Origin: Actinoplanes philippinensis
GTDB taxonomy: Bacteria; Actinomycetota; Actinomycetes; Mycobacteriales; Micromonosporaceae
Reading direction: 5' to 3'
Assembly (NCBI RefSeq): GCF_900113015.1
Contig: NZ_FONV01000012.1
Coordinates: 248,001-312,000, forward strand
DNA length: 64,000 nt
Shown here: positions 42,043 to 50,042 of the stretch, piece after piece
Layout of the letters: every line of letters starts with the position of its first letter
How positions within the stretch are numbered: position 1 is the stretch's first letter
The notes under the pieces: generated by a model
Databases searched by the model: none
Seen by the model: only the letters and a program-made list of their open reading frames with translations
What the model was told of the DNA's origin: nothing
Made by a program: the position numbers and the translations under genes

Positions 42043-42127
42043 CCGGGTCAGCGTACGCCCACTCGTGGATCATGACCGTTTAGAGCTGATATATCCGGCC
42101 CTGCTGCGCGCGGCTACGCTGGAGGGC

Positions 42128-42937
42128 GTGACTTCCCGCGTACCCGTGCTTCTCTCCAGCTCCTCGGTCTTCCCGGAGCCGACGGCGGCGGCGTTCGAGA
42201 TGGCGGCCACGGTCGGCTACGACGGCCTGGAGGTCATGGTCTGGACCGACGCCGTCAGCCAGGACGCCGGCGCCCTGAAGGGGCTGGCCGACCACTACGG
42301 CGTCCCGGTCCTGTCCGTGCACGCCCCGTGCCTGCTGGTCACCCAGCGGGTGTGGAGTTCCGACCCGTGGGAGCGGCTGACCCGGGCCGCCCAGCTCGCC
42401 GAGACCCTGGGCGCGCCGACCGTGGTGGTGCACCCGCCGTTCCGCTGGCAGGGTGACTACGCCCGCAACTTCGCGGAAGGTCTGGCCAGGATCCGCGGCC
42501 GGCACCCCGACCTGACCTTCGCGGTGGAGAACATGTTTCCGGTCAAGATGGCCGGCCGCTGGGTGGTGCCGTACAACCCCGGCTGGGATCCGACCGAGAC
42601 CGGCTTCGATGCGTACACGCTGGATCTCTCGCACTGCGCGGCCTCGCGGATCGACGCGCTGGAGATGGCCGACCGGATGGGCTCCGGCCTGCGGCACGTG
42701 CACCTCGGCGACGGCACCGGCGAGGGGCGCGACGAGCACCTGGTGCCCGGCCGTGGCAATCAGCCGTGCGCCGAGCTGCTGCGGTCGCTGGCCGGGCGCG
42801 GCTTCACCGGCTCGGTGGCGCTGGAGATCAACACGCGTAAGGCGGCGAGCCGCCCGGCCCGTGAGGCCGACCTCCGCGAGGCGCTGGAGTTCGCCCGGAA
42901 GCACCTGGAGCCGAGCAAGGCCGTCACGCAGGGGTGA
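42128..42937 (+). CDS. Sugar phosphate isomerase/epimerase (TIM barrel, AP endonuclease 2 fold)
   Basis: GTG 42128 gives 269 residues. The xylose-isomerase-like fold shows FEMAATVGYDGLEVMVW near the N-terminus, YGVPVLSVHAPCLLVT, GAPTVVVHPPFRW, TFAVENMFPV, and metal-ligand His/Asp/Glu sites in LDLSHCA, HVHLGDGTGEGRDEHLVPGR and VALEINTR. The substrate is unknown. The 3' end overlaps the convergent CGNR gene by 14 bases. The start lacks a normally spaced ribosome site and may be leaderless. Confidence 0.8.
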   Translation: MTSRVPVLLSSSSVFPEPTAAAFEMAATVGYDGLEVMVWTDAVSQDAGALKGLADHYGVPVLSVHAPCLLVTQRVWSSDPWERLTRAAQLAETLGAPTVVVHPPFRWQGDYARNFAEGLARIRGRHPDLTFAVENMFPVKMAGRWVVPYNPGWDPTETGFDAYTLDLSHCAASRIDALEMADRMGSGLRHVHLGDGTGEGRDEHLVPGRGNQPCAELLRSLAGRGFTGSVALEINTRKAASRPAREADLREALEFARKHLEPSKAVTQG

Positions 42938-43463
42938 GGTCCGCGGCGGCGCGCTTGCGGGCCCGGTGCGCGGCGACGTGCGACCGGGTGGCGCAGCGCT
43001 CCGAGCAGAACCGGCGGCAGTTGTTCGAGGACGTGTCGAGGTAGACGTTGCCGCACCGCTCGTCGGCGCAGATGCCGAAGCGGGCGCTCCCGTACTCGCA
43101 GAGCCAGACGGACAGACCCCACACGGCGCCGGCCAGATACTCGGCGCTGACCGAGGAGCCGCGGCTGGTCACGTGCATGTGCCAGTCGCTCGCGTCGTGC
43201 CCGGAGATGCGTGGCTGCACGGGGTAGGCCTCGAGCAGGCCGTTCAGCTCGCGCACCGCCTCGGCGTCCTGCCCGGAGGTGCCGAACTCGAAGACCTCGC
43301 GCAACCGCCGCTGCGCACGGCGGAACGGAGCCAGGTCCTTCTCGGTGACCTGGTCGCGCATGTACGCCTGCTCGCTGCTGAACAGGGCCCGCAACCCGGC
43401 GAGATCATCCAGACCTGCGTTGACGAGGTCTATCGCCGTACGGGCGTACGCATCGAAGTTCAC
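42924..43463 (-). CDS. CGNR zinc-finger (ABATE domain) transcription factor
   Basis: GTG 43463 gives 179 residues. The N-terminal part is ABATE-like (NFDAYARTAIDLVNAGLDDL). The C-terminus has the treble-clef zinc finger FGICADERCGNVYLDTSSNN, CRRFCSERCATRSHVAAHRA, in which the name-giving CGNR reads CATR. The family is common in actinobacteria and is thought to regulate transcription, with a stress-related N-terminal ligand domain. The target is unknown. Confidence 0.8.
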   Translation of the reverse strand: MNFDAYARTAIDLVNAGLDDLAGLRALFSSEQAYMRDQVTEKDLAPFRRAQRRLREVFEFGTSGQDAEAVRELNGLLEAYPVQPRISGHDASDWHMHVTSRGSSVSAEYLAGAVWGLSVWLCEYGSARFGICADERCGNVYLDTSSNNCRRFCSERCATRSHVAAHRARKRAAADLTPA

Positions 43464-43548
43464 CCGACAACGGTAGCCGCACCTGACCTCATGGAGCACG
43501 TATGTGTTGCCCGGGGTCCGTGCCAGGTCCGGACGTTACGCTCGGCGC

Positions 43549-44469
43549 ATGCTCCGTACCCTGTTTCTCGCCGCTGCCGGGTCGACCCGGCTCGGGCGGC
43601 TCGTCGAGTCGGCCCCCGTCAGCCGGGGGCTCGTGCAGCGTTTCGTCGCCGGGCCGAGCGCCGACGAGGTTCTGCTGGTCAGCCGCCGGCTCGCGGACGA
43701 CGGCCTGGCCGTCAGCCTCGACCACCTGAGCGAGGACACCCGGACGATAGAGCAGGCGGTGGCCGCCCGCGACGAGTACGTCTCGGTCCTCGGCCGCCTC
43801 AAGGGCGCCGGCCTGACGCCGGCGGTCGAGGTCAGCGTCAAACTCTCGGCCCTGGGGCAGCGGATCGACGAGAAATTGGCGTACGAGCACGCCCGCGCGA
43901 TCTGTGCCGCGGCGGCCGAGGCGGGCACCACGGTGACGCTGGACGCCGAGGACCACAACTCCACCGACGCGACCCTGGAGACGCTGACCGAGCTGCGGCG
44001 TGACTTCCCGTCCACCGGGGCGGCCCTGCAGGCGTACCTGCGGCGTACCGAGGGGGATTGTCGTGAGCTGGCCACGGCCGGCTCCCGGGTGCGGCTGTGC
44101 AAGGGCGCCTACGCGGAGCCCGAGTCGGTGGCGTTCCAGTCCGCGCTCGACGTGGACAAGTCGTTCGTCCGCTGCCTGAACATCCTGATGGCGGGCGAGG
44201 GATACCCGATGGTGGCGACCCACGACACCCGGCTGATCGCGATCGCCGAGGACCGGGCCCGCTGGTTCGACCGCTCCACCACGGAGTACGAGTTCCAGAT
44301 GCAGTACGGGGTGCGCCCGGAGGAGCAGGCCCGGCTGGCCGGCGGCGGTCACACGGTCCGGATCCACCTGCCCTACGGCGAGGAGTGGTACGGCCACCTG
44401 ATGCGCCGCCTGGCGGAGCGCCCGGCGAACGTCGGATTTCTGGCACGAGCCGTAGCTTCCCGGAAATAA
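43549..44469 (+). CDS. Proline dehydrogenase
   Basis: ATG 43549 gives 306 residues, the size of stand-alone ProDH. Conserved FAD/proline sites are EVSVKLSALG, TVTLDAEDHNSTDAT, RVRLCKGAYAEPESVA, MVATHDTRLIAIA, EYEFQMQYGVRPEEQARLA and a C-terminal RIHLPYGEEWYGHLMRRLAE. It oxidises proline to pyrroline-5-carboxylate and passes electrons to quinone. No P5C dehydrogenase gene is adjacent, so the second step must be encoded elsewhere. Confidence 0.93.
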   Translation: MLRTLFLAAAGSTRLGRLVESAPVSRGLVQRFVAGPSADEVLLVSRRLADDGLAVSLDHLSEDTRTIEQAVAARDEYVSVLGRLKGAGLTPAVEVSVKLSALGQRIDEKLAYEHARAICAAAAEAGTTVTLDAEDHNSTDATLETLTELRRDFPSTGAALQAYLRRTEGDCRELATAGSRVRLCKGAYAEPESVAFQSALDVDKSFVRCLNILMAGEGYPMVATHDTRLIAIAEDRARWFDRSTTEYEFQMQYGVRPEEQARLAGGGHTVRIHLPYGEEWYGHLMRRLAERPANVGFLARAVASRK

Positions 44470-44651
44470 GGGGCGATATCACCACGGATCCGGCGTGTCG
44501 GGCTTGACTTTTTCTGGGCATTTCACGGAACGTATCGCGTTGGTCACAGCCGTATCGATACCGTTCTGATGACACGCACGTCATCCCCGCGGTCTCCGGA
44601 TCCTCCGGCCGCTCCGGCCGCGGAGGATTGCGAAAGGATCGGTGCGACGAG

Positions 44652-44864
44652 ATGACGGGTCCAGCCCAGACCGAGGAACGCCTCTCGGAGGTACGGTTCC
44701 TGACAGTGGCCGAGGTGGTCGCCCTCATGCGGGTTTCCAAGATGACCGTCTACCGGCTCGTGCACGGTGGTGATCTCACCGCCGTCCGGGTCGGCCGTTC
44801 GTTCCGGGTGCCCGAGCACGCGGTACACGAGTATCTGCGTGGCGCCTTCTCACAGAGCGCCTGA
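44652..44864 (+). CDS. Small excisionase/MerR-type helix-turn-helix protein
   Basis: ATG 44652 gives 70 residues. A winged helix-turn-helix of the excisionase family is clear: RFLTVAEVVALMRVSKMTVY followed by RLVHGGDLTAVRVGRSFRVP. It belongs to a conserved actinobacterial family found before the bS22 gene. It resembles BldC in size but not in sequence. It probably binds DNA; targets are unknown. Confidence 0.85.
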   Translation: MTGPAQTEERLSEVRFLTVAEVVALMRVSKMTVYRLVHGGDLTAVRVGRSFRVPEHAVHEYLRGAFSQSA

Positions 44865-45030
44865 CGACCGGGGCCGTGTTGGCCCGGCTGGGGCATGCCG
44901 GTACGCTGGACCGGTTGGTTCCCGGGTCATGCGTGCCGCTGTACATTGGCGCCGCTGCTCCGGGCGCCGTCCCAGTCCGGTCCCGGCCGTCTGCCGGGCC
45001 ACCCACATGGTTTCTCGAGAGGCTTTTCGT

Positions 45031-45132
45031 ATGGGCTCCGTGGTCAAGAAGCGCCGCAAGCGTATGGCGAAGAAGAAGCACCGCAAGCTGCTGCGCAAGA
45101 CCCGCGTCCAGCGTCGCCGTCTCGGCAAGTGA
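45031..45132 (+). CDS. Ribosomal protein bS22 (AURKAIP1/COX24 domain)
   Basis: This is a 33-residue very basic protein (GSVVKKRRKRMAKKKHRK then LLRKTRVQRRRLGK). It matches the small actinobacterial protein found on the 30S subunit in mycobacteria. Its place between the small HTH gene and the epimerase gene is conserved. It was found by reading the sequence, as it is very short. GAGAGG (45016-45021) may serve as a distant ribosome site. Confidence 0.92.
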   Translation: MGSVVKKRRKRMAKKKHRKLLRKTRVQRRRLGK

Positions 45133-45208
45133 CCGTCGGCCGGGCGTACAGTCCGGCCGTTGACGGCACTTGCCATCTGATCGAGGCCGCGCATCGAAGG
45201 GTGCCCCC

Positions 45209-46291
45209 GTGGTGACCTCACCGCCCAGCGTTGTCGTGGTCACCGGAGTCAGCCGTTATCTCGGCGCTCGGGTGGCCGCGCGCCTCGCCGCTGATCCTCG
45301 TATCGACCGTGTCGTCGGCCTGGATCCGCACGACCCGCCCGCACGCCTTCTGGGCCTGCTGGAGGGTGTCGAGCGGATCCGGGCCGACGCGCGCGCGGCC
45401 ACCGAGGCCATCGCCGACCTCGGCGCCGAGGCCGTCGTGCACCTGGCGATCACCAGCGTGCCCGACAGCCGGCACGGCGGGCGTGCGGCGATGAAAGAGC
45501 AGAACGTCATCGGCACCATGCAGGTGCTGGCCGCCGCCCAGGGTGCTCCCCGGCTGCGCAAACTCGTCGTGCGTTCGTCCACGGCGGCCTACGGCGCCTC
45601 CTTCCGCGATCCCGCGGTCTTCACCGAGGACACCGAGCCGCGAGCGGTGCCGCGTGGCGCGTTCGCCCGCGACATCCTCGACGTCGAGGGCTATGTGCGC
45701 GGGTTCCGCCGCCGCCGGCCCGAGGTCGCGGCGACCGTCCTGCGCTTCGCCCCGATGATCAGCTCGTCCGCCGAGACGTCGCTGACCCGCTACTTCGCCC
45801 AGCCGGTGGTGCCCACCGTGCTCGGCCGGGACGCCCGGCTCCAGTTCGTGCACGTCGAGGACGCCCTCGAGGTCCTGCACCGCTCGGTGACCGAGGACCA
45901 CCCGGGGACCTTCAACGTCGCCGGCTCCGGCGTCCTGATGCTCTCCCAGGCCGTCCGCCGGGCCGGGCGCGTCTCGCTGCCACTGCCCGAGCCGGCCCTC
46001 TCCACCGGCGCGGCCCTGCTCCGCAACCTCGGCGTCGAGCAGATCGGCATGGACCAGATCGACCTCTTCGTGCACGGCCGGGTGGTGGACACGACCCGCC
46101 TGATCGGTGAGTTCGGCTTCACCCCGCGTACGACGGCGGCGGCGTTCGAGGAGTTCATCCAGGCGCACGCGGCCGGCTCCACGGTCACCGCGGCCCGCCT
46201 CAGCGCCGCGGAGAACGCGATTCTGGACGGCATCCGCCGGGTCCGGGCGGCCGCGGCCCAGCCGGCGCCGGCCGGACGGGAGACGCCGTGA
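45209..46291 (+). CDS. NAD-dependent epimerase/dehydratase (extended SDR)
   Basis: GTG 45209 (GAAGGG eight to thirteen bases upstream) gives 360 residues. The Rossmann motif is VVVVTGVSRYLGARVAARLA, an atypical GxxxxxG in place of GxxGxxG. LVVRSSTAAYGASFRDPAVF and a later FVHVEDALEVLHRS are typical of the family, but the YxxxK pair is not clear. It is the first of two translationally coupled genes: the stop overlaps the acyltransferase start (GTGA). Its substrate is unknown; the pairing suggests lipid or envelope work. Confidence 0.8.
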   Translation: MVTSPPSVVVVTGVSRYLGARVAARLAADPRIDRVVGLDPHDPPARLLGLLEGVERIRADARAATEAIADLGAEAVVHLAITSVPDSRHGGRAAMKEQNVIGTMQVLAAAQGAPRLRKLVVRSSTAAYGASFRDPAVFTEDTEPRAVPRGAFARDILDVEGYVRGFRRRRPEVAATVLRFAPMISSSAETSLTRYFAQPVVPTVLGRDARLQFVHVEDALEVLHRSVTEDHPGTFNVAGSGVLMLSQAVRRAGRVSLPLPEPALSTGAALLRNLGVEQIGMDQIDLFVHGRVVDTTRLIGEFGFTPRTTAAAFEEFIQAHAAGSTVTAARLSAAENAILDGIRRVRAAAAQPAPAGRETP

Positions 46292-47286
46292 GCCAGGACG
46301 AGTATCGCGACATGTTGCCCGGACACACCGAGTTCCGGCTGCCCGAGCCGCCGCCGGTGCAGAGGGTCAACGGCCGGCGCCCGATCCCGGAGAAGGGCGA
46401 GCCGATGCCGGAGAAACCGGAGCAGGCGCCCGTGGCCGACTCGCTGGACGTCTGGGACCGGCGGGTCGCCGACGGCCTGGCCTTCCTGCGCCGCCGCCTC
46501 GCCGGGGCGTATGAGGTGGACGAGTTCGGGTTCGACCCGGAGCTCGCCGAGACGATCTTCCACCCGCTGCTGAAGATCCTGTATCGGGACTGGTTCCGCA
46601 CCGAGGTGCTCGGCATCGAGAACGTGCCGGCCGAGGGCAGCGCCCTGGTGGTCGGCAACCACTCCGGCACGATCGCGCTGGACGCGCTGATGCTCACCGT
46701 GGGCCTGCGCGACAAACATCCCGAGCAGCGCCATCTGCGGCTGCTCGGCGCCGACCTGGTCTTCCGGATGCCGCTGATGAGCGAGCTGGCCCGCGCGGCC
46801 GGCGCCACCGTCGCCTGCAACCCGGACGCCGAGCGCCTGATGACCTCGGGACAGCTGGTCGGCGTCTTCCCGGAGGGCTTCAAGGGCATCGGGAAGAAGT
46901 TCTCCGAGCGCTACAAGCTGCAGCGCTTCGGCCGGGGCGGGTTCGTCTCGGCGGCCCTGCGCACCGGCACGCCGATCGTCCCGGTCGCGATCGTGGGCGC
47001 CGAGGAGATCTATCCGATCCTGGCCGATCTGAAGCCGCTGGCCCGCCTCCTCGGGATCCCCTATTTCCCGATCACGCCGACCTTCCCCCTGCTGGGACCG
47101 CTGGGCATGGTGCCGCTGCCGAGCAAGTGGCTGATCCAGTTCTGCCCACCGATCCCGACCGCGCATCTCACCGAGTTCGCGGACGATCCGCTGGTCGTCT
47201 ACAACCTCGCCGATCAGGTGCGCGAGACGATCCAGGCCACCCTGCACGAGCTGTTGGAGAAGCGGCCGGACCCGTTCGGGCCGTGA
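46288..47286 (+). CDS. Lysophospholipid acyltransferase (LPLAT, MGAT-like)
   Basis: The 332-residue protein has NHSGTIALDALML (catalytic His with an Asp seven residues on, as in MGAT/DGAT2-like enzymes), VFPEGFKGIGKKFSERYKLQ, GGFVSAALRTGTPIVPVAIV and IQFCPPIPT. Such enzymes acylate lysophospholipids or glycerides. The first 110 residues are a non-catalytic extension. Overlap with the epimerase gene shows an operon. A hairpin ends the unit. Confidence 0.85.
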   Translation: MSQDEYRDMLPGHTEFRLPEPPPVQRVNGRRPIPEKGEPMPEKPEQAPVADSLDVWDRRVADGLAFLRRRLAGAYEVDEFGFDPELAETIFHPLLKILYRDWFRTEVLGIENVPAEGSALVVGNHSGTIALDALMLTVGLRDKHPEQRHLRLLGADLVFRMPLMSELARAAGATVACNPDAERLMTSGQLVGVFPEGFKGIGKKFSERYKLQRFGRGGFVSAALRTGTPIVPVAIVGAEEIYPILADLKPLARLLGIPYFPITPTFPLLGPLGMVPLPSKWLIQFCPPIPTAHLTEFADDPLVVYNLADQVRETIQATLHELLEKRPDPFGP

Positions 47287-47343
47287 CCTGGGGGAGTGCC
47301 AATCTTCTGGAGCGGCCCACCGGTCCGTCCTATAGTGACGGTT

Positions 47344-47384
47344 GAGGGGCGGCCCCGGAGTGTTGATCTCCGGCACCGCCCCTC
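47344..47384. terminator. Bidirectional hairpin between acyltransferase and rsbN
   Basis: The stem GAGGGGCGG (47344-47352) pairs with CCGCCCCTC (47376-47384), with an inner GGAG/CTCC pair. It lies between convergent genes. Confidence 0.65.
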
Positions 47385-47412
47385 GCCATGCTTACGGCGC
47401 GAGACTCCCTGG

Positions 47413-48567
47413 TCAGAAGAGGTCGCCGAGCAGGCCGCCCAGTCCACCGTCCGGCTCGTCGAGCGGATCGAACTGCGGGTCGACCGGCTCCTCGTCGATC
47501 ATCGGCGCCACCCCGTCGGTGACGGCCGGCGTCGCGGTGGCGGCGGCCGACTTGTTCGGCTTCACGGACTGACCGGTGGCCCCCGGCGCGGCGGCGGCGC
47601 TCGACTTGGCCGGCTTCGGCGCGGTGGCCGGGCCGTTCTGCCGGGTCCCGGCCTTGGTGCCGGAGCCGCTCTGCGGTGACGTCCCGCTCGGCTCGGCGGC
47701 GCGGTTCTCCTCGGCCGCGCAGTCGCGCAGCTTCGGCCCGAGCGCGTCCGAGCCGGCCGGTGTCACCTTGTCGCAGGCGAGCCCGGTGCGCAGCGTCTCG
47801 GCCCGCTTGACGACGTCCTCCAGCAGGCCGAGTGACAGGGTCGCCCGGTCCCGGTTGGGCGCCGAGAGTCGCTCCAGCGCCGGCGTGAAGGTGGTGCGCT
47901 GGTCGTCGACGAAGTCGTCGAGGGTGGCCAGCGGCTTGGTGTCCTGCTGAGACACCGCCGACGTGGTGAGCAGCCGGACGCCCTTGCGGGTGTCGGCGTC
48001 CATGTCGTCCAGCACCAGGGCGAGGCCCGGCTCGTCGCCGTTCATCGCCATGGCCTCGGAGAGACGCGTACGAGCGAAGTCCAGCGACAGCTGGCCACGG
48101 GTCACGTCGGACCCGGCGATCGCCAGCTGGGCCCGCTCGGTCTGGCGCTTGACGCTGTACAGCATCTCGCCGGGTGACGCGCTCTCGCTGGCCGCGGAGA
48201 TCCCGGAGACGGCCATCGCGCCGGCGGCCACGCCGATCACGATCGCTCCGCGGGCACGTATCCGGCGCCCGAACAGCGGCCGCCGGACGACCGGCTCGGC
48301 GACGGGTTCGGGATCGGCCTCGGCGTCGCTCAGCCCGATGCCGTCCCGCTCGGCTGTGGCGACCAGCATGGCGCGCAGGCCGACGCGGAACTCGGAGTCG
48401 ACCGGTGCGCCGGGCCGGGCCGTGGAGAGCCGGTTGCTGATGGCGACCAGCCGGTTCAGCTCCTCGTCGGCCTGCCCACGACTGTGGTGCCGACGGGCGC
48501 CACCGGCGTCGTCGAGAAGTTCCGCGAAGCGCTCGGCACTCCGGGAGTTCGGAAAAGCGAACTTCAC
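47413..48567 (-). CDS. rsbN: Anti-sigma factor RsbN-like (DUF5667), partner of BldN
   Basis: GTG 48567 behind GGGGAGG gives 384 residues. A short N-terminal region (about 1-90) should hold sigma-BldN. One membrane helix lies near residues 92-112 (GAIVIGVAAGAMAVSGISAA), followed by the DUF5667 pattern SPGEMLYSVKRQTERAQLAI. The outer part is Pro/Ala/Thr-rich. In Streptomyces RsbN is the membrane anti-sigma factor encoded just after bldN. The same gene order here supports the assignment; sequence similarity outside DUF5667 is low. Confidence 0.82.
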   Translation of the reverse strand: MKFAFPNSRSAERFAELLDDAGGARRHHSRGQADEELNRLVAISNRLSTARPGAPVDSEFRVGLRAMLVATAERDGIGLSDAEADPEPVAEPVVRRPLFGRRIRARGAIVIGVAAGAMAVSGISAASESASPGEMLYSVKRQTERAQLAIAGSDVTRGQLSLDFARTRLSEAMAMNGDEPGLALVLDDMDADTRKGVRLLTTSAVSQQDTKPLATLDDFVDDQRTTFTPALERLSAPNRDRATLSLGLLEDVVKRAETLRTGLACDKVTPAGSDALGPKLRDCAAEENRAAEPSGTSPQSGSGTKAGTRQNGPATAPKPAKSSAAAAPGATGQSVKPNKSAAATATPAVTDGVAPMIDEEPVDPQFDPLDEPDGGLGGLLGDLF

Positions 48568-48742
48568 CGTGGGCACCTCCCCTCGCTCGTGACTGTCTCG
48601 CCGGCCAGGAGACCGGCGTCGGCGACCGGACCGCAGAAGACGGTCCCGGGTCGCATCCGGACAAACGCGCGACACGCGGCACCGGTTACGGGTGCCGGGC
48701 GGCGCCATCGGGTATCGGAGATCGACAGATCGGTACTTTCGC

Positions 48743-49666
48743 TCAAGACTGGAACCCGTCGGGCAGGAGCCGGTTGAGCGCGCGGACGGCCCGGTACTGC
48801 AGGGCCTTGATGGCGCCCTCGTTCTTGCCCATGGTCTGCGCGGTCTCGGCGACCGAGAAGCCCTGGAGGAACCGCAGCACGATGCATTCCTGCTGCTCCG
48901 GGTTGAGCTGCTTGACCGCGGTGAGCAGGGCGACGTTGGTGATGTGGTCGACCACCGCGGACTCCGGGCTGCCCTCCGGGCCCCGGTCCTCGCGGTCGGC
49001 GTCGAGCACGTCGCCGGTGGTCACCTCAAGGCGGTAGCGGCCGGACTTGAAGTGGTCGGCGACCAGGTTCCGGGCGATGGTGACCAGCCAGGCGCCCAGG
49101 TCGCGGCCCTGCCAGGTGAAGCTGCCGATGCGCTTGAGAGCGCGCAGGAAGGTGTCCGAGGTGAGATCCTCGGCCAGTTGGCGGTTGCCGACCCGGAAGT
49201 AGACGAAGCGGAAGACCGTGTCCACGTACCGGTCGTAGATCAGGCCGAACGCCTCGGCCTCGCCGGCTTGGGCACGCTCGACCAGCGCCCACACCTCGGC
49301 GGCCGGGTCACCGCGGTCCGGGCGGGCCTTCGGCGGCGCGGACTCGGTCGGCGGGCCGGTGGTGCTCTGCGTCGGCAGGACCACGGTGTGCTCGCCCGGG
49401 GTGACGGCCTCCCCGTCGCCGATGTGGGAGCGCTGGCCCGCGGTGGGTTGCGCCGGCGGACGGGGCGCACCGGGGCGGCTGCCGCCGAACTTCCCGTTCG
49501 CGGTGTTCGGGGAGGCGACCGCGGGTGGGGCGTTGGGCGTGCGGCGGCTCCCGGTCTGCTTGGGGCTCTCACCCCGGATGGCGTTGACGATCATCCCCCC
49601 AGCCGTGTCGCGCAAAGCATTCAGAACATCGCGGTGGTACGGACCCTCCGCGTACACATGAGTCAC
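48743..49666 (-). CDS. bldN: ECF sigma factor BldN with N-terminal pro-sequence
   Basis: GTG 49666 follows AGGAGG. The 307-residue product has a long non-sigma extension (residues 1-120) and then sigma region 2 (ALVERAQAGEAEAFGLIYDR, LTSDTFLRALKRIGSFTWQG, GAWLVTIARNLVADHFKSGR) and region 4 (LNPEQQECIVLRFLQGFSVA, ETAQTMGKNEGAIKALQYRA). These match Streptomyces BldN closely; there an 86-residue pro-sequence is removed. It controls sporulation-related genes in Streptomyces and presumably sporangium or spore formation here. The rsbN-like gene follows. Confidence 0.93.
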   Translation of the reverse strand: MTHVYAEGPYHRDVLNALRDTAGGMIVNAIRGESPKQTGSRRTPNAPPAVASPNTANGKFGGSRPGAPRPPAQPTAGQRSHIGDGEAVTPGEHTVVLPTQSTTGPPTESAPPKARPDRGDPAAEVWALVERAQAGEAEAFGLIYDRYVDTVFRFVYFRVGNRQLAEDLTSDTFLRALKRIGSFTWQGRDLGAWLVTIARNLVADHFKSGRYRLEVTTGDVLDADREDRGPEGSPESAVVDHITNVALLTAVKQLNPEQQECIVLRFLQGFSVAETAQTMGKNEGAIKALQYRAVRALNRLLPDGFQS

Positions 49667-50042
49667 TGCGCCTCCTCAGCCCGGCGGGCCTCCGGCGACA
49701 GCGAATCCGTCCCGCCAGACGTGAATTCACCGTGATTCCGTGCTTTGTGGGGCACAGCGGCCTCCTCGGGATGAGGGTGGGTCACTCTTAACAAAAGTGG
49801 TCAATCACAACAAAATGGGTGGGTAACCGGCGTATAGACCGGTCAACCTCACCCGTTGGTGTGTATTCCGTTACACAGTGCGGAAGTATTGCCGACATCG
49901 GACACGCGGAGTCGCACATTGTGTGCGCTCCGCGTAAAGCCGCGAACCGCGCCAACACCGCAAGACACGTCAAGGTCACCTTGACGTAAGAAGCCGCTTT
50001 CAGGACGGACGGGCTGTCCGCCGTCCCGGTGACGGCACGTTT
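49667..50042. promoter_or_regulatory. Divergent bldN / acyl-CoA synthetase control region
   Basis: This is 376 bases of lower-GC DNA. It has a 14-bp stem with one bulge (49904-49935), a 9+9-bp perfect inverted repeat with a 3-base centre (ACGTCAAGG at 49967 and CCTTGACGT to 49987), and a partial match to the BldD consensus (GTTACACAGTG, 49870-49880). In Streptomyces bldN is repressed by BldD. The inverted repeat is about 55 bases before the synthetase start and looks like a dimeric repressor site. Confidence 0.5.
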
